Assembly: GCA_040954595.2 (NCBI GenBank)
Contig: CM082582.2
Coordinates: 1,736,001-1,800,000, forward strand
Length of the DNA stretch: 64,000 nucleotides
Origin: Balanoglossus misakiensis
Taxonomy: Eukaryota; Hemichordata
Reading direction: 5' to 3'
The position numbers and the translations under genes are program-made. The notes beneath the pieces were generated by a model. The model was not told the DNA's origin and ran no database searches. It saw only the letters and a list, made by a program, of their open reading frames with translations. Position 1 is the stretch's first letter; each line of letters starts with the position of its first letter. Of this stretch, positions 1 through 12,200 are shown in pieces.

Positions 1-1761
1 GAGACGTTTTCAAATTCTACTATCATCGATGCGAGAGTACTATAGTATTCTCATATACACGGACAAAGGCCACCAAAATAAGAGAATCAATTGGTCAAAT
101 GGTAGAGGGCGCAAAAACAGATATTTCAAATGACAAAATTTTCCGATAAACGTGTTTAATCAAATCAAACTGTGCTCAATGGTATTCTTGCAAAAATTGA
201 ATACACATGAAACAAAATACAGCAACTGCCATGAACAACAAGTTTATTCATGACAAAATTCAATTTTTTTAATCAGTGATTTCCATTATCAGCTGAAAAC
301 TAAAATTAGATTGTCATCTTGAACAGTATAAAATCAGCGAGCAATTAGACATTAAGTACCCAGCATACTAAAATAAAACCATGTAAACATGCACAATTAG
401 ATAATCAAAGATTTTTATTTATTCACCATGATGTTTTTAATTTATGTCAAATCAAAGTACTTGAAGTTATGGAAGATCAATTAAAATAGAAAACTGTAAT
501 TTTAATGGCTCGGTAATGTATCCAATTTCTGCCCAATATATGAAATTTCCGAGTCAGCAACTGAAGAATTCGTGGGGAAAATATTTACGTGATGTGTAAC
601 AGAATTCACTTTGAAGTAAGGAGTTTTTGTAAAATCAACATGCATATTACAATTTATTTGTAAAAATTGATTGGCAATGGAAAATTGGCGTTTAAATATA
701 TAGTACTTCAAGATGAACAGATAAAATATAAGTTATTACAGATGTCATTTTACGACAACAAGGAATGTTCAATCGTTCTTTAATATCTTTAATGATGCCA
801 GGTCAAAGGTCACCTTTGCAAATTCAACCACTGGTACCATAGCCATTTCAAATGTAGCCAAAAGTGCGCCACCACTTTCTTCAAACATACTGAAACCATC
901 TACAGGTTACTGTAGTCCTATATCTCTTGGCAACCATGGCAGTTTAGCTAGACATGAGCTGGCAAGGGGTGACCTGCAAGCTTTGAACTCTGGCTTCGGT
1001 AATGTCGACTCTGGCTTTGGCATATACTTGCAGGTCCATATGACCTTGGGGTGAACATGGTCATGAAGAAATAAATAGAATCTGTTTGGTACATTGTCAA
1101 CTTCATTTTAAACTTTCAAAAAAATAACAATATGGTGAGTAATGTTTTTGTTGTTTTCAAAGAGACTCACCATACACTTTAGTAAATCAAAGACTTGAAA
1201 AAGTTTTGAGGACTATCATTTGTCTGAATCTCGGACCGCGAGGCACATACTACCTTAAATAGTTTCACTCGCAGCTTCTTGTGGGCAGTTTCTCCTTGCG
1301 TACCTGTACAGACACACCAGGAGACCGTTCCCGATGAACAACGACACCCACATGAAAACATTCAAGCGTCTGGTCACACCCATTTCCGTCAAACAAGAAC
1401 ATGAATGAAACTGCGGAGGAAGAGAACGGGAGAGTGCCCATTAACCCTGTAATGGCCAATCATTTACTGGCACAAGGTTCAGGATGTACGATCACTGGAG
1501 TTGAAAATAAGGTCATGGATTTGAAAATCATTTTGAGTTATGAAATTGAAATACATATTTTTCATTGTGGATTCTCCGACATAAATATTATCAAAATCAA
1601 TAAGGGTTGGCTTTTTAATTTATGACATATAACGCCATGAATCTAGCCCATTAATACAAAGGCAATACTTAAACACATTTCGGGGTAGCGTTATGACAAC
1701 TTGAAGAAAGTATGAATACAAACTTTCTAAAGTAATATTTTAAAGGTTGGCGTATTGCTTA
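1..1761. other. Unassigned AT-rich sequence
   Basis: I see no gene, RNA or recognisable repeat here. Short open frames (for example minus strand 1265-1459) have no recognisable domain and no supporting splice context. The stretch 1180-1460 is somewhat richer in G+C and CpG than its surroundings but gives no coherent protein. Confidence 0.5.
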
Positions 1762-2291
1762 GCATAATCATTTTTCCGTTTGCTGTGACATTTGTCTCCC
1801 TGTGAGAGTTTAAGTAAATGTAGAGTCACGCAAATTAGGCAACATCAATATCCCATACGTAATTCAGTGTGTTTTGTTCGCATTTTTGGTTTTCATTTTG
1901 AAAATGAACAAAGGACTTTCCTATCATTGACCAACACTCGTATGAATACATCCAAATTACCCAACTTTAATTTTTCTTAAAGAATTGGTCAGCTCTGCGA
2001 ATATATTTCACCTGACCACTTCCTTTGCTAAGGAAGAGTGTTGTATATGTAATAATATTTTTATAATATTTATAACTTATGTAGCACATTAAATCTCAAC
2101 GTGCTTTAAGTTGTCCCATGGTCATTTGAGCTAGGATGTTGGACCTAAATATTCCATTCAACTCCCTGGGGAGCAAACAACATCTCACCATCATTAGAAA
2201 TGCCAAATTACAGTGCTTTTGGCCACGTATTAACCTGGGGATTTACAGTTAACTTTAAATACACACGCATATGCATTTAATCCCCATGTGA
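1762..2291 (+). repeat. Composite repeat copy A: leader plus a single satellite monomer
   Basis: This segment is repeated at 5868-6400. The shared leader starts at TTTTTCCGTTTGCTGTGACA and runs through the AATTGGTCAGCTCTGC motif (1983) and the CCTAGGTCGTTGGACCTAAA-like motif. It then passes directly into satellite sequence (AAATTACAGTGCTTTTGGCC, about 2207 onward). Here only part of one monomer is present, whereas the second copy leads into an array of about 80. The part from about 2040 to 2190 also resembles the 3' half of the SINE at 2639-3055, so the composite seems to have formed by fusion of a SINE-like tail with the monomer. Confidence 0.75.
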
Positions 2292-2630
2292 GGGACAAAG
2301 TCTCTCTCTCGCTGCCATTTTTCCCATATTATATTTGATAAGAGACACCGTTTGTTATTCTACATGTGGATATATAGCGAATGAACGTTCAACCACACAC
2401 AACTTCCATCCCTCTTATAGACAGGAGAGTGAAAAACTCGCCAAATGAATAATCGTTCTTTACCATTTATTCATTTTGGGCGAGTTTTTACTCTCATATC
2501 GTACAAACGAGACGGAAGTTGTGTGTGGTCGAATGTTGATTCACCATATATCCACATGTAGAATAACATCAATGGCGTCTTGTATCATACATAATTAATT
2601 GAAAAAAGGCAGCGATGAGAGACTTTGCCC
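2292..2630. mobile_element. Foldback MITE with ~165 bp inverted arms
   Basis: The left arm begins GGGACAAAGTCTCTC and the right arm ends with the complement (GAGAGACTTTGCCCC). The arms match over about 165 bp with indels, including the shared blocks ATTCTACATGTGGATATAT and CCACACACAACTTCC, and they leave only a short loop near 2450-2462. No open frame is present, so this is a non-autonomous foldback element. Target-site duplications are not clear. It sits exactly between a satellite fragment and a SINE, a junction that may predate it. Confidence 0.8.
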
Positions 2631-2638
2631 CTTTAAAC

Positions 2639-3055
2639 AATTGGTCAGCTCTGCGAATATAGTTCACCTGACCACTTCCTTTGCTAAGTAAGAGTGTTGT
2701 TTATGTAATAATATCAATATAATATTTATTACTTATATAGCACATTATGCAATAAATCTCAATGTGCTGCTTTGAAGTGTTTCCCATGGTAATTTGACCT
2801 AGGTCGTTGGACCTAAAATATTCCATTCCACTCAATGGGGAGCAAACAACAGCTCACATGTGCAGCTTTTATATCAGCAAAGCAGACCTATACATACACA
2901 TTACAATATCCGATCCACCAAATTACCCTTTTCTTATAGGCGGGGAGAGGCAAGGAGATGTAAATTGCCTTGCTAGAGGACACAACACCACAACCATGCC
3001 AGGGATCAAACTCTTGATTCTTTGATTATGGGTCTGATGCTCTAACCACTGGACT
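2639..3055 (-). mobile_element. tRNA-derived SINE
   Basis: Read on the minus strand, the head resembles a tRNA gene: an A-box-like CCAGTGGTTAGAGC (3039-3052) and a B-box-like GAGTTTGATCCC (3002-3013), at tRNA spacing. A body follows, and then a tail ending in GTGCTATATAAGTAATAAAT (about 2725-2745), the type of 3' end borrowed from L2/CR1-like LINEs. The acceptor stem of a true tRNA is absent, so this is a retroposon rather than a working tRNA gene. Pieces of its 3' half recur at 1983-2160 and 6080-6260. The SINE family was not identified. Confidence 0.65.
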
Positions 3056-3840
3056 ATGACATTAATTTAAGGCCATCGCTTTCGTCAATTCCCCTGCGCT
3101 CCCCCTGGTAGTTTACGTCCAGTCCCTTACTTGTAATTGTCTTTGTTTGGCAACTGCAGGCCAAAAAGTTTTACTACCATGAATAAATCTACCCTAATCG
3201 ATTATTCATAAAAGTACAACGTTTTTTTTGGAACTACTGTCGACATTGTAAAAACCCCAGGTAGTAACTTGGGGGTGAAAAAAGGCAACTCTCAGTAGCT
3301 CCTGGGAACAGTTCAATTTCATGGTCATATCATTAAATGTGCTGGTCCAGTGAAAAAAAATGGGTCTCATGAACGTTCCCGAATTCATGACTCATCGCCA
3401 AGGTCCTTGGAATGAAGCACATTTTAAAACAGGCAACTGGTCTGGTCTTTTGCTTTGTCAACTTTCGACAAGCTTTAGCCGTGCATGCCCTGTAAGTCAC
3501 AATGCACATTAGACATCAACATTACTTTAGAACATGGTGAATTTCACACAGTGTGTAGGTTATATTATTGACTGCTACAATATTTTCAGTGTTTGGGTGT
3601 AAAATGAACCCAGGTAGCTGGCAGTTGAAACACTACTGAACAAACAGTTTCATGTCAATGTAATCCAGACATTATCACTGAAGAGGTGTGAACGAGCGAA
3701 GACATTCAGGAGGCTCCTCTGTGCAAACACTGCCCTTGGCTACCAGCTGTGAAGTGATATGATAGAATTGTACCACATCAACTAGCAAGGCCCTGCACTG
3801 TAAGATGTTAAGTGTTATTTTTTGTGTGTTTTATTTGGTC
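3056..3840. other. Unassigned intergenic sequence
   Basis: I found no coding region, RNA or repeat here. Open frames are short and lack domain features. Confidence 0.5.
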
Positions 3841-3841
3841 C

Positions 3842-4500
3842 CATTTGTATAGGTATATACAGTGGGACCTTATGGATTTGGTTGCGTCTGTATGTATGTA
3901 TGGACATATGGACGGATAGATGGATGTATGTCCGTACACATCAAAAACTTGAAAACCGTTGCGCCAATAACCTCGATATTTGGTGTGTAGATGCATGCTA
4001 GGCTGTAGATGGGAGTTTGTTCAAACGAAGTTGTCATTGCCAAAAATATATACAAATTAGCTGGGAAAACCTTAATTTGGTCAAAACTCAGAAACTCGAC
4101 AAGTCCTGGTCATATTGATTTGAAAAAATGGTATGATAGTACCTTATATTAGCCTCACACATTTCTGTATGTTTTAAGCTAATAGTGTGAATTTTCTACT
4201 TGTTATGCATTTTTTTGTCTTTTTCCACATTTTTGGTAAAAAATCTACTTTTCTGGAATTGATCAGCCGACTTCTGTGAAATTTACTATGGAGCTTCATA
4301 TAGGTGATCTGAGTTACATGATGGATACCAACGTAAAACCACATATTGCCACCAGTCAAATATGTTGAAAACAGTGTCATATTTGCTACCGAAACAGATC
4401 CTACTGTATCCTTTAACACCCCATTAGGGAACATGTATTCAAAGCATAGTAAGTTTCCACAGGGGGAAAAATACATGCAGTAAATGTCACAGTGCATTGT
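3842..4500 (+). repeat. Dispersed non-coding repeat family, copy 1
   Basis: The copy begins with an imperfect hairpin, GGTCCCATTTGTATA paired with TATACAGTGGGACC. GGTTGCGTCTGTATG and a GTAT/GGAT microsatellite follow, and then a long AT-rich body. The body from about 3940 to 4310 is closely repeated in inverse orientation at 49260-49620 (for example TTTTTCCACATTTTTGGTAA and TGGAGCTTCATA). The first 130 bases recur at 60585-60715. There is no open frame of note. A terminal hairpin plus a microsatellite recalls non-autonomous Helitron-type elements, but the required ends were not confirmed. Confidence 0.7.
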
Positions 4501-4849
4501 TAACAATGCATAAATTAGATAATTAAGTCAAAGGCTGACATTTCTCACTGTGTGTGACCAGGGTATCATTTTAAACACAGACTGGACTTTGAGTATTGTG
4601 TCCAATGGAAAAAATACATCAGCATCTACGTCTGCAAAAAAGGTGTCAGAACTGACATATCTTATCATGTATGCCATCGAACTCAAATGATAAAATCTTC
4701 CTTTCATGTGACCTGTCTGGTTAAAGTTTACTGCCAACATTTCACCATGCTTTACCCACCCAAGACACAGTGTGTCAAATCCAATATTTGGTTCAATGAA
4801 TGAACCATGAAAGTTTCCGAATTGGTACTACCCGAAAACGTCACATCAA
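4501..4849. other. Unassigned intergenic sequence
   Basis: No gene or repeat was recognised. The minus-strand frame 4528-4740 has no identifiable domain. Confidence 0.4.
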
Positions 4850-5480
4850 GCTAAATTTGGAATTTGGATGGGGTGGGGAGGTAAAGCTTATCTAACATAT
4901 AGTCGTTTAGATTTAACACTATGCCTGTGAGTTACATGTTAATATTTTCTGCATGTCTGTCGCGTACAACGCGTCGGTGCGCAAAAATGATCACAGGTAC
5001 TATTCAGAAGAATTCCGCTGATTCATGATGACTATGTGCATGGAAAAACCCTGATTATGATCTAACTGATAAACAATAGCATGATATTAATAAAATATAC
5101 ACATTAACCAATGAATGAACCATCATGAAGATTGTGCCCTAACACTTATTCAAGCTTTTATCACTATTATACCTTTGTCATTACTAAAGATATGAACAGC
5201 CCTGTACACCAAAGCTATCACCACATTTGTTAACCTTTATTACACCATTCATATGAAACCATTCACCATCATCAACCTCTATTATATTCATTGTTTTGCC
5301 CATTATAATCTGTGTACCCTCAATTTTACCACAAACCATCACCACATCAGTTAGCTGTTTATTAAACACTTCCACATGTGTTGCCCATTATTATACCATT
5401 GAAATTTGTAAATCGATCATTATACCTATCATACAAGCAATTGCTGATTGCTGTTAACCCTTGTGTACCACAAGCCATTA
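4850..5480 (+). repeat. Left member of a pair of direct repeats bracketing satellite 1
   Basis: This block starts around CTAAATTTGGAATTTGGATG. It contains TTTTCTGCATGTCTGTCGCG and the phrase ACATTAACCAATGAATGAAC, then runs into a CCATTATTATACC-rich simple sequence. The same features occur in the same order at 23010-23870, on the far side of the 193 bp satellite. The block is non-coding. Confidence 0.75.
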
Positions 5481-5499
5481 TCATGAAATAGGCAACATG

Positions 5500-5867
5500 A
5501 ATTTCACATAACACAGTTTGTCAGCTCTGAAAATGAAGTTATCATGATCATTATCTATGCTAATTAAAAGTGTACGTGGCAAATTGACCTTAGCAGGCGC
5601 TGCCTTATTAAGCTCAAAGTCAGAGTATAAATAAATGTACAGGCGTGTAAATTAGACAACATCAATATAACGCAGATAACACAGTTTGTCAACTCTGAGA
5701 ATATTGTTCTCAGGACCATTTCCTATGCTTAATTAAAGTGTTGTGTATGTGGTACAGTTTGGATTCCTTGTCAGATTTCCTATAACACAGGTCGTGAGCC
5801 CCGAAAAGTACCATAACACAATTCTCATGAACATTTTCCATGATCAATAAAAGTGTTGTGTGTAGCA
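5500..5867 (+). repeat. Diverged short tandem modules
   Basis: A module built on AACACAGTTTGTCAGCTCTG, then a CATGA/CCATTTTCCTATGC part, then AATTAAAAGTGT(TGTGTATG) recurs at about 5512, 5686 and 5780. It resembles the AATTGGTCAGCTCTGC...AAGAGTGTTGT segment at 1983, 2639 and 6080. These are old, diverged copies of one 120-170 bp motif. Confidence 0.55.
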
Positions 5868-6261
5868 TAGTCATTTTTCCGTTTGCTGTGACATTTGTCT
5901 CCCTGTGAGAGTTTAAGTAAATGTGGAAACACGCAAATTAGGCAACACCAATATCCCGTACATAATTCAGTGTGTTTTGTTCGCATTTTTGGTTGCCATT
6001 TTGAAAATGAACAAAGGACTTTCCATTGACCAACACCCGTATGAATACGTCCAAATTACCCAACTTTAATATTCCTTAAATAATTGGTCAGCTCTGCAAA
6101 TATTTTTCACCTGACCACTTCCTTAGCTAGGTAAGAGTGTTGTTTATGTAATAATATTAATATAATATTTATAACTTATGTAGCACATTAAATCTCAACA
6201 TGCTTTAAAGTTGTCCCATGGTCATTTGACCTAGGTCGTTGGACCTAAACATTCCATTCAA
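5868..6261 (+). repeat. Composite repeat copy B: leader of the large satellite
   Basis: This is a near-identical copy of 1762-2160, from TTTTTCCGTTTGCTGTGACA through the CCTAGGTCGTTGGACCTAAA motif. Unlike copy A it is followed by the full 193 bp satellite array, which marks it as the flank in which the monomer was amplified. Confidence 0.75.
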
Positions 6262-9200
6262 CTCCCTGGGGAGTACAGCTCACCATCAGTAGCAATGTCA
6301 AATTACAGTGCTTTTGGCCACATATCAACCTGGGGATTTACAGACAACTTAAAATCCCCCTCAGCATGCATTTAATCCCCATGTCAAAGTGCAGAGCTTG
6401 CATCACCATCTACCCCTTACAGTACTTATGGCCATGTATTAACCTAGGGATTTACAGTCAACATTAAATACCCATGCATATATTAACCTGGGAATTTACA
6501 TTCAACATTAAATACCCATGCACATGCATTAAATACGTATGCCAAAGCGCAGAGCTTGGATCACCATCTACACTGATGCATCATTAGGCTTGCTACGCCA
6601 TTTCCCCTAATGCAAAGAATCACATTCAATGTCACCATTGTATTAGCTATGTCAAATTTCAGTGCTTTTGGACTTGTATTAACCCAGGGATTTTCAGTCA
6701 ACTTTTAATCCCCATATGCATTTAATACCCATGTCAAAGTGAAGTGTTTGCATCACTATCTACCGGGATGCATCATCAAGCTTGCATCGCCATTTACCCT
6801 GATGCAAAGAATCAGATTCAGTGTCACCATTTCATTAGCAATGTAAAATAAAATTGCTTTTTGCCAAGTATTAACCTGGGGATTTACAGACAACTTTAAA
6901 TACCCATGTATATACATTTAGTACCTGTATCAAAATGCTTAGCTTGCATCACCATCTACTCAGATGGATCATTAGGCTTGCTACGCCATTTCCCATAATG
7001 CAAAGAATCAGATTCAATGTCACCCTTACATTAGCAATTTTAAATTACAGTGCTTTTGGAGATGTATTAACCTGGGAATTTACATTCAACATTAAATACC
7101 CAAGCACATGCATTAAATACCTATGTCAAAATGCATAGCTTGCATCACCGTCTACTCCATTGCATCATTAAGCTTGCTTTGCCATTTGCCCTAATGCGGA
7201 GAATTACATTCAATGTCAACATCGCATTAGCAATGTCAAATTACAGTGCTTTTGGACGCGTATTAATCCAGGGATTTGTAATCAACTTGAAATCCCCATA
7301 TGCATTTAATGCCCATGTCAAAGTGAAGTGTTTGCATCACTATCTACCATGATGCATCATCAAGCTTGCATCGCCATTTACCCTGATGCAAAGAATCGGA
7401 TTCAATGTCATCGTTGCATTAGCAATGTCAAATAAAATTGCTTTTGGCCACGTATTAACCTAGGGATTTACAATCAATTTTAAATCCCCATATGCATTAT
7501 ATTCCAAGTCAATGTGAAGGGCTTGAAACACCATCTACCCTGATGCATCTTCAAGCTTGCTTCACCATTTACCCATATTCAATGTAACCTTTGCATTAGT
7601 AATTTTAAATTACAGCGCTTTTAGCCATGTATTAACCTCGGGATTTAGAGTCAACTGTAAATATCAATGCGTATGCATTAAATACCCATGTCATAGTGCA
7701 GTGTTTCCATCACTGTTGACCCTAATACATCATCAAGCATGCTTCACAATATGCCCTGATGCAAAGAATCAGATTCAGTGTCACCATTTCATTAGCAATG
7801 TCAAATTATAGAGCTTATGGCCATGTATTAACCTGGGGATTTACAGACAACTTTAAATACCCATGTATATACATTTAGTACCTATGTCAAAATGCTTAGC
7901 TTGCATCACCATCTACTCAGATGGATCATTAGGCTTGCTACGCCATTTCCCATAATGCAAAGAATCAGATTCAATGTCACCCTTACATTAGCAATTTTAA
8001 ATTACAGTGCTTTTGGAGATGTATTAACCTGGGAATTTACATTGAACATTAAATACCCATGCACATGCATTAAATACGTATGCCAAAGCGCAGAGCTTGG
8101 ATCACCATCTACACTGATGCATCATTAGGCTTGCTACGCCATTTCCCCTAATGCAAAGAATCACATTCAATGTCACCATTGTATTAGCTATGTCAAATTT
8201 CAGTGCTTTTGGACTTGTATTAACCCAGGGATTTTCAGTCAACTTTTAATCCCCATATGCATTTAATACCCATGTCAAAGTGAAGTGTTTGCATCACTAT
8301 CTACCGGGATGCATCATCAAGCTTGCATCGCCATTTACCCTGATGCAAAGAATCAGATTCAGTGTCACCATTTCATTAGCAATGTAAAATAAAATTGCTT
8401 TTTGCCAAGTATTAACCTGGGGATTTACAGACAACTTTAAATACCCATGTATATACATTTAGTACCTATATCAAAATGCTTAGCTTGCATCACCATCTAC
8501 TCAGATGGATCATTAGGCTTGCTACGCCATTTCCCATAATGCAAAGAATCAGATTCAATGTCACCCTTACATTAGCAATTTTAAATTACAGTGCTTTTGG
8601 AGATGTATTAACCTGGGAATTTACATTCAACATTAAATACCCAAGCACATGCATTAAATACCTATGTCAAAATGCATAGCTTGCATCACCGTCTACTCCA
8701 TTGCATCATTAAGCTTGCTTTGCCATTTGCCTTAATGCGGAGAATTACATTCAATGTCAACATCGCATTAGCAATGTCAAATTACAGTGCTTTTGGACGC
8801 GTATTAATCCAGGGATTTGTAATCAACTTGAAATCCCCATATGCATTTAATGCCCATGTCAAAGTGAAGTGTTTGCATCACTATCTACCATGATGCATCA
8901 TCAAGCTTGCATCGCCATTTACCCTGATGCAAAGAATCGGATTCAATGTCATCGTTGCATTAGCAATGTCAAATAAAATTGCTTTTGGCCACCTATTAAC
9001 CTAGGGATTTACAATCAATTTTAAATCCCCATATGCATTATATTCCAAGTCAATGTGAAGGGCTTGAAACACCATCTACCCTGATGCATCTTCAAGCTTG
9101 CTTCACCATTTACCCATATTCAATGTAACCTTTGCATTAGTAATTTTAAATTACAGCGCTTTTAGCCATGTATTAACCTTGGGATTTAGAGTCAACTGTA

Positions 9201-12200
9201 AATATCAATGCGTATGCATTAAATACCCATGTCATAGTGCAGTGTTTCCATCACTGTTGACCCTAATACATCATCAAGCATGCTTCACAATATGCCCTGA
9301 TGCAAAGAATCAGATTCAGTGTCACCATTTCATTAGCAATGTCAAATTATAGAGCTTATGGCCATGTATTAACCTGGGGATTTACAGACAACTTTAAATA
9401 CCCATGTATATACATTTAGTACCTATGTCAAAATGCTTAGCTTGCATCACCATCTACTCAGATGGATCATTAGGCTTGCTACGCCATTTCCCATAATGCA
9501 AAGAATCAGATTCAATGTCACCCTTACATTAGCAATTTTAAATTACAGTGCTTTTGGAGATGTATTAACCTGGGAATTTACATTCAACATTAAATACCCA
9601 TGCACATGCATTAAATACCTATGTCAAAATGCATAGCTTGCATCACCGTCTACTCCATTGCATCATTAAGCTTGCTTTGCCATTTGCCCTAATGCGGAGA
9701 ATTACATTCAATGTCAACATCGCATTAGCAATGTCAAATTACAGTGCTTTTGGACGCGTATTAACCCAGGGATTTGTAATCAACTTGAAATCCCCATATG
9801 CATTTAATGCCCATGTCAAAGTGAAGTGTTTGCATCACTATCTACCGTGATGCATCATCAAGCTTGCATCGCCATTTACCCTGATACAAAGAATCGGATT
9901 CAATGTCATCGTTGCATTAGCAATGTCAAATAAAATTGCTTTTGGCCACGTATTAACCTAGGGATTTACAATCAATTTTAAATCCCCATATGCATTATAT
10001 TCCAATGTCAATGTCAAGGGCTTGAAACACCATCTACCCTGATGCATCTTCAAGCTTGCTTCACCATTTACCCATATTCAATGTAACCTTTGCATTAGTA
10101 ATTTTAAATTACAGTGCTTTTAGCCATGTATTAACCTCGGGATTAAGAGTCAACTGTAAATATCAATGCGTATGCATTAAATACCCATGTCATAGTGCAG
10201 TGTTTCCATCACTATTGACCCTAATGCATCATCAAGCATGCTTCACAATATGCCCTGATGCAAAAATCACATTCAATGTCACCATTGCATTAGCAATTTT
10301 AAATTACAGTGCTTTTGGCCATGTATTAACCTAGGGATTTACAATCAATTTTAAATCCCCATATGCATTATATTCCAATGTCAATGTGAAGGGCTTGAAA
10401 CACCAGCTACCCTGATGCATCTTCAAGCTTGCTTCACCATTTACCCATATTCAATGTAACCTTTGCAGTAGTAATTTTAAATTACAGCGCTTTTAGCCAT
10501 GTATAAACCTCGGGATTTAGAGTTAACTGTAAATATTTATGCGTATGCATTAAATACCCATGTCATAGTGCAGTGTTTCCATCACTATTGACCCTAATGC
10601 ATCATCAAGCATGCTTCACAATATGCCCTGATGCAAAGAATCAGATTCAGTGTCACCATTTCATTAGCAATGTCAAATTATAGTGTTTATGGCCATGTAT
10701 TCACCTGAGGATTTATAGTCAACATTAAATACACATGCATATGCATTAAATACCTATGTCAAAGTGCAGAGCTTGCATCACCATCTACTCTGATGCACTA
10801 TTAGGACTGCTACGCCAGTTCCCCTAATGCAAAGAATCACATTCAATGTCACCATTGCATTAGCAATTTTAAATTACAGTGCTTTTGGCCATGTATTAAC
10901 CTGGGTATTTACAATTAACTTTAAATCCCCATATGCGTTATATTCCAATGTCAATGTGAGGGGCTTAAAACACCATCTATCCTGATGCATCATCAAGCTT
11001 GCTTCACAATTTACCCTAATGCAAAGAATCAGATTTAGTGTCACGGTAGCATTAGCAATGTCAAATTACAGTGCTTTTGGCCACGTATTAACCTGGGGAT
11101 TTACAGTCAACATTAAATACCCATGCATATGCATTAAATACGTATGTCAAAGTGCATAGCTTGCATCACCATATACTCCGATGCATCATTAAGCTTGCTT
11201 CGCAATTTGCCCTGATGCAAAGAATCAGATTAAATGACACCGTTGTATTAGCAATGTCAAATTACAGTGATTTTGGATTTGTATTAACCCAGGGATTTAC
11301 AGTCAACATTAAATACCCATGCACATGCATTAAATACCTATGTCAAAAAGCATAGCTTGGATCACCATCTACACTGATGCATCATTAGGCTTGCTACGCC
11401 ATTTCCCCTAATGCAAAGAATCACATTCAATGTCACCATTGTATTAGCTATGTCAAATTTCAGTGTTTTTGGACTTGTATTAACCCAGGGATTTTCAGTC
11501 AACTTTTAATCCCCATATGCATTTAATACCCATGTCACAGTGAAGTGTTTGCATCACTATCTACCGGGATGCATCATCAAGCTTGCATCGCCATTTACCC
11601 TGATGCAAAGAATCAGATTCAGTGTCACCATTTCATTAGCAATGTCAAATAAAATTGCTTTTTGCCAAGTATTAACCTGGGGATTTACAGACAACTTTAA
11701 ATACCCATGTTTATACATTTAGTACCTATATCAAAATGCTTAGCTTGCATCACCATCTACTCAGATGGATCATTAGGCTTGCTACGCCATTTCCCATAAT
11801 GCAAAGAATCAGATTCAATGTCACCCTTACATTAGCAATTTTAAATTACAGTGCTTTTGGAGATGTATTAACCTGGGAATTTACATTCAACATTAAATAC
11901 CCATGCACATGCATTAAATACCTATGCCAAAATGCATAGCTTGCATCACCGTCTACTCCATTGCATCATTAAGCTTGCTTTGCAATTTGCCCTAATGCGG
12001 AGAATTACATTCAATGTCAACATCGCATTAGCAATGTCAAATTACAGTGCTTTTGGACGCGTATTAACCCAGAGATTTGTAATCAACTTGAAATCCCCAT
12101 ATGCATTTAATGCCCATGTCAAAGTGTAGTGTTTGCATCACTATCTACCGTGATGCATCATCAAGCTTGCATCGCCATTTACCCTGATACAAAGAATCGG

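Noticed and set aside
1265-1459. 64-codon minus-strand frame as an exon
   Set aside because: No domain and no clear splice sites; overlapping frames on both strands are equally open.
2996-3060. Functional tRNA gene on the minus strand
   Set aside because: A- and B-box-like motifs are present, but the acceptor stem and cloverleaf are not, and the sequence continues into a SINE body with a LINE-type tail.
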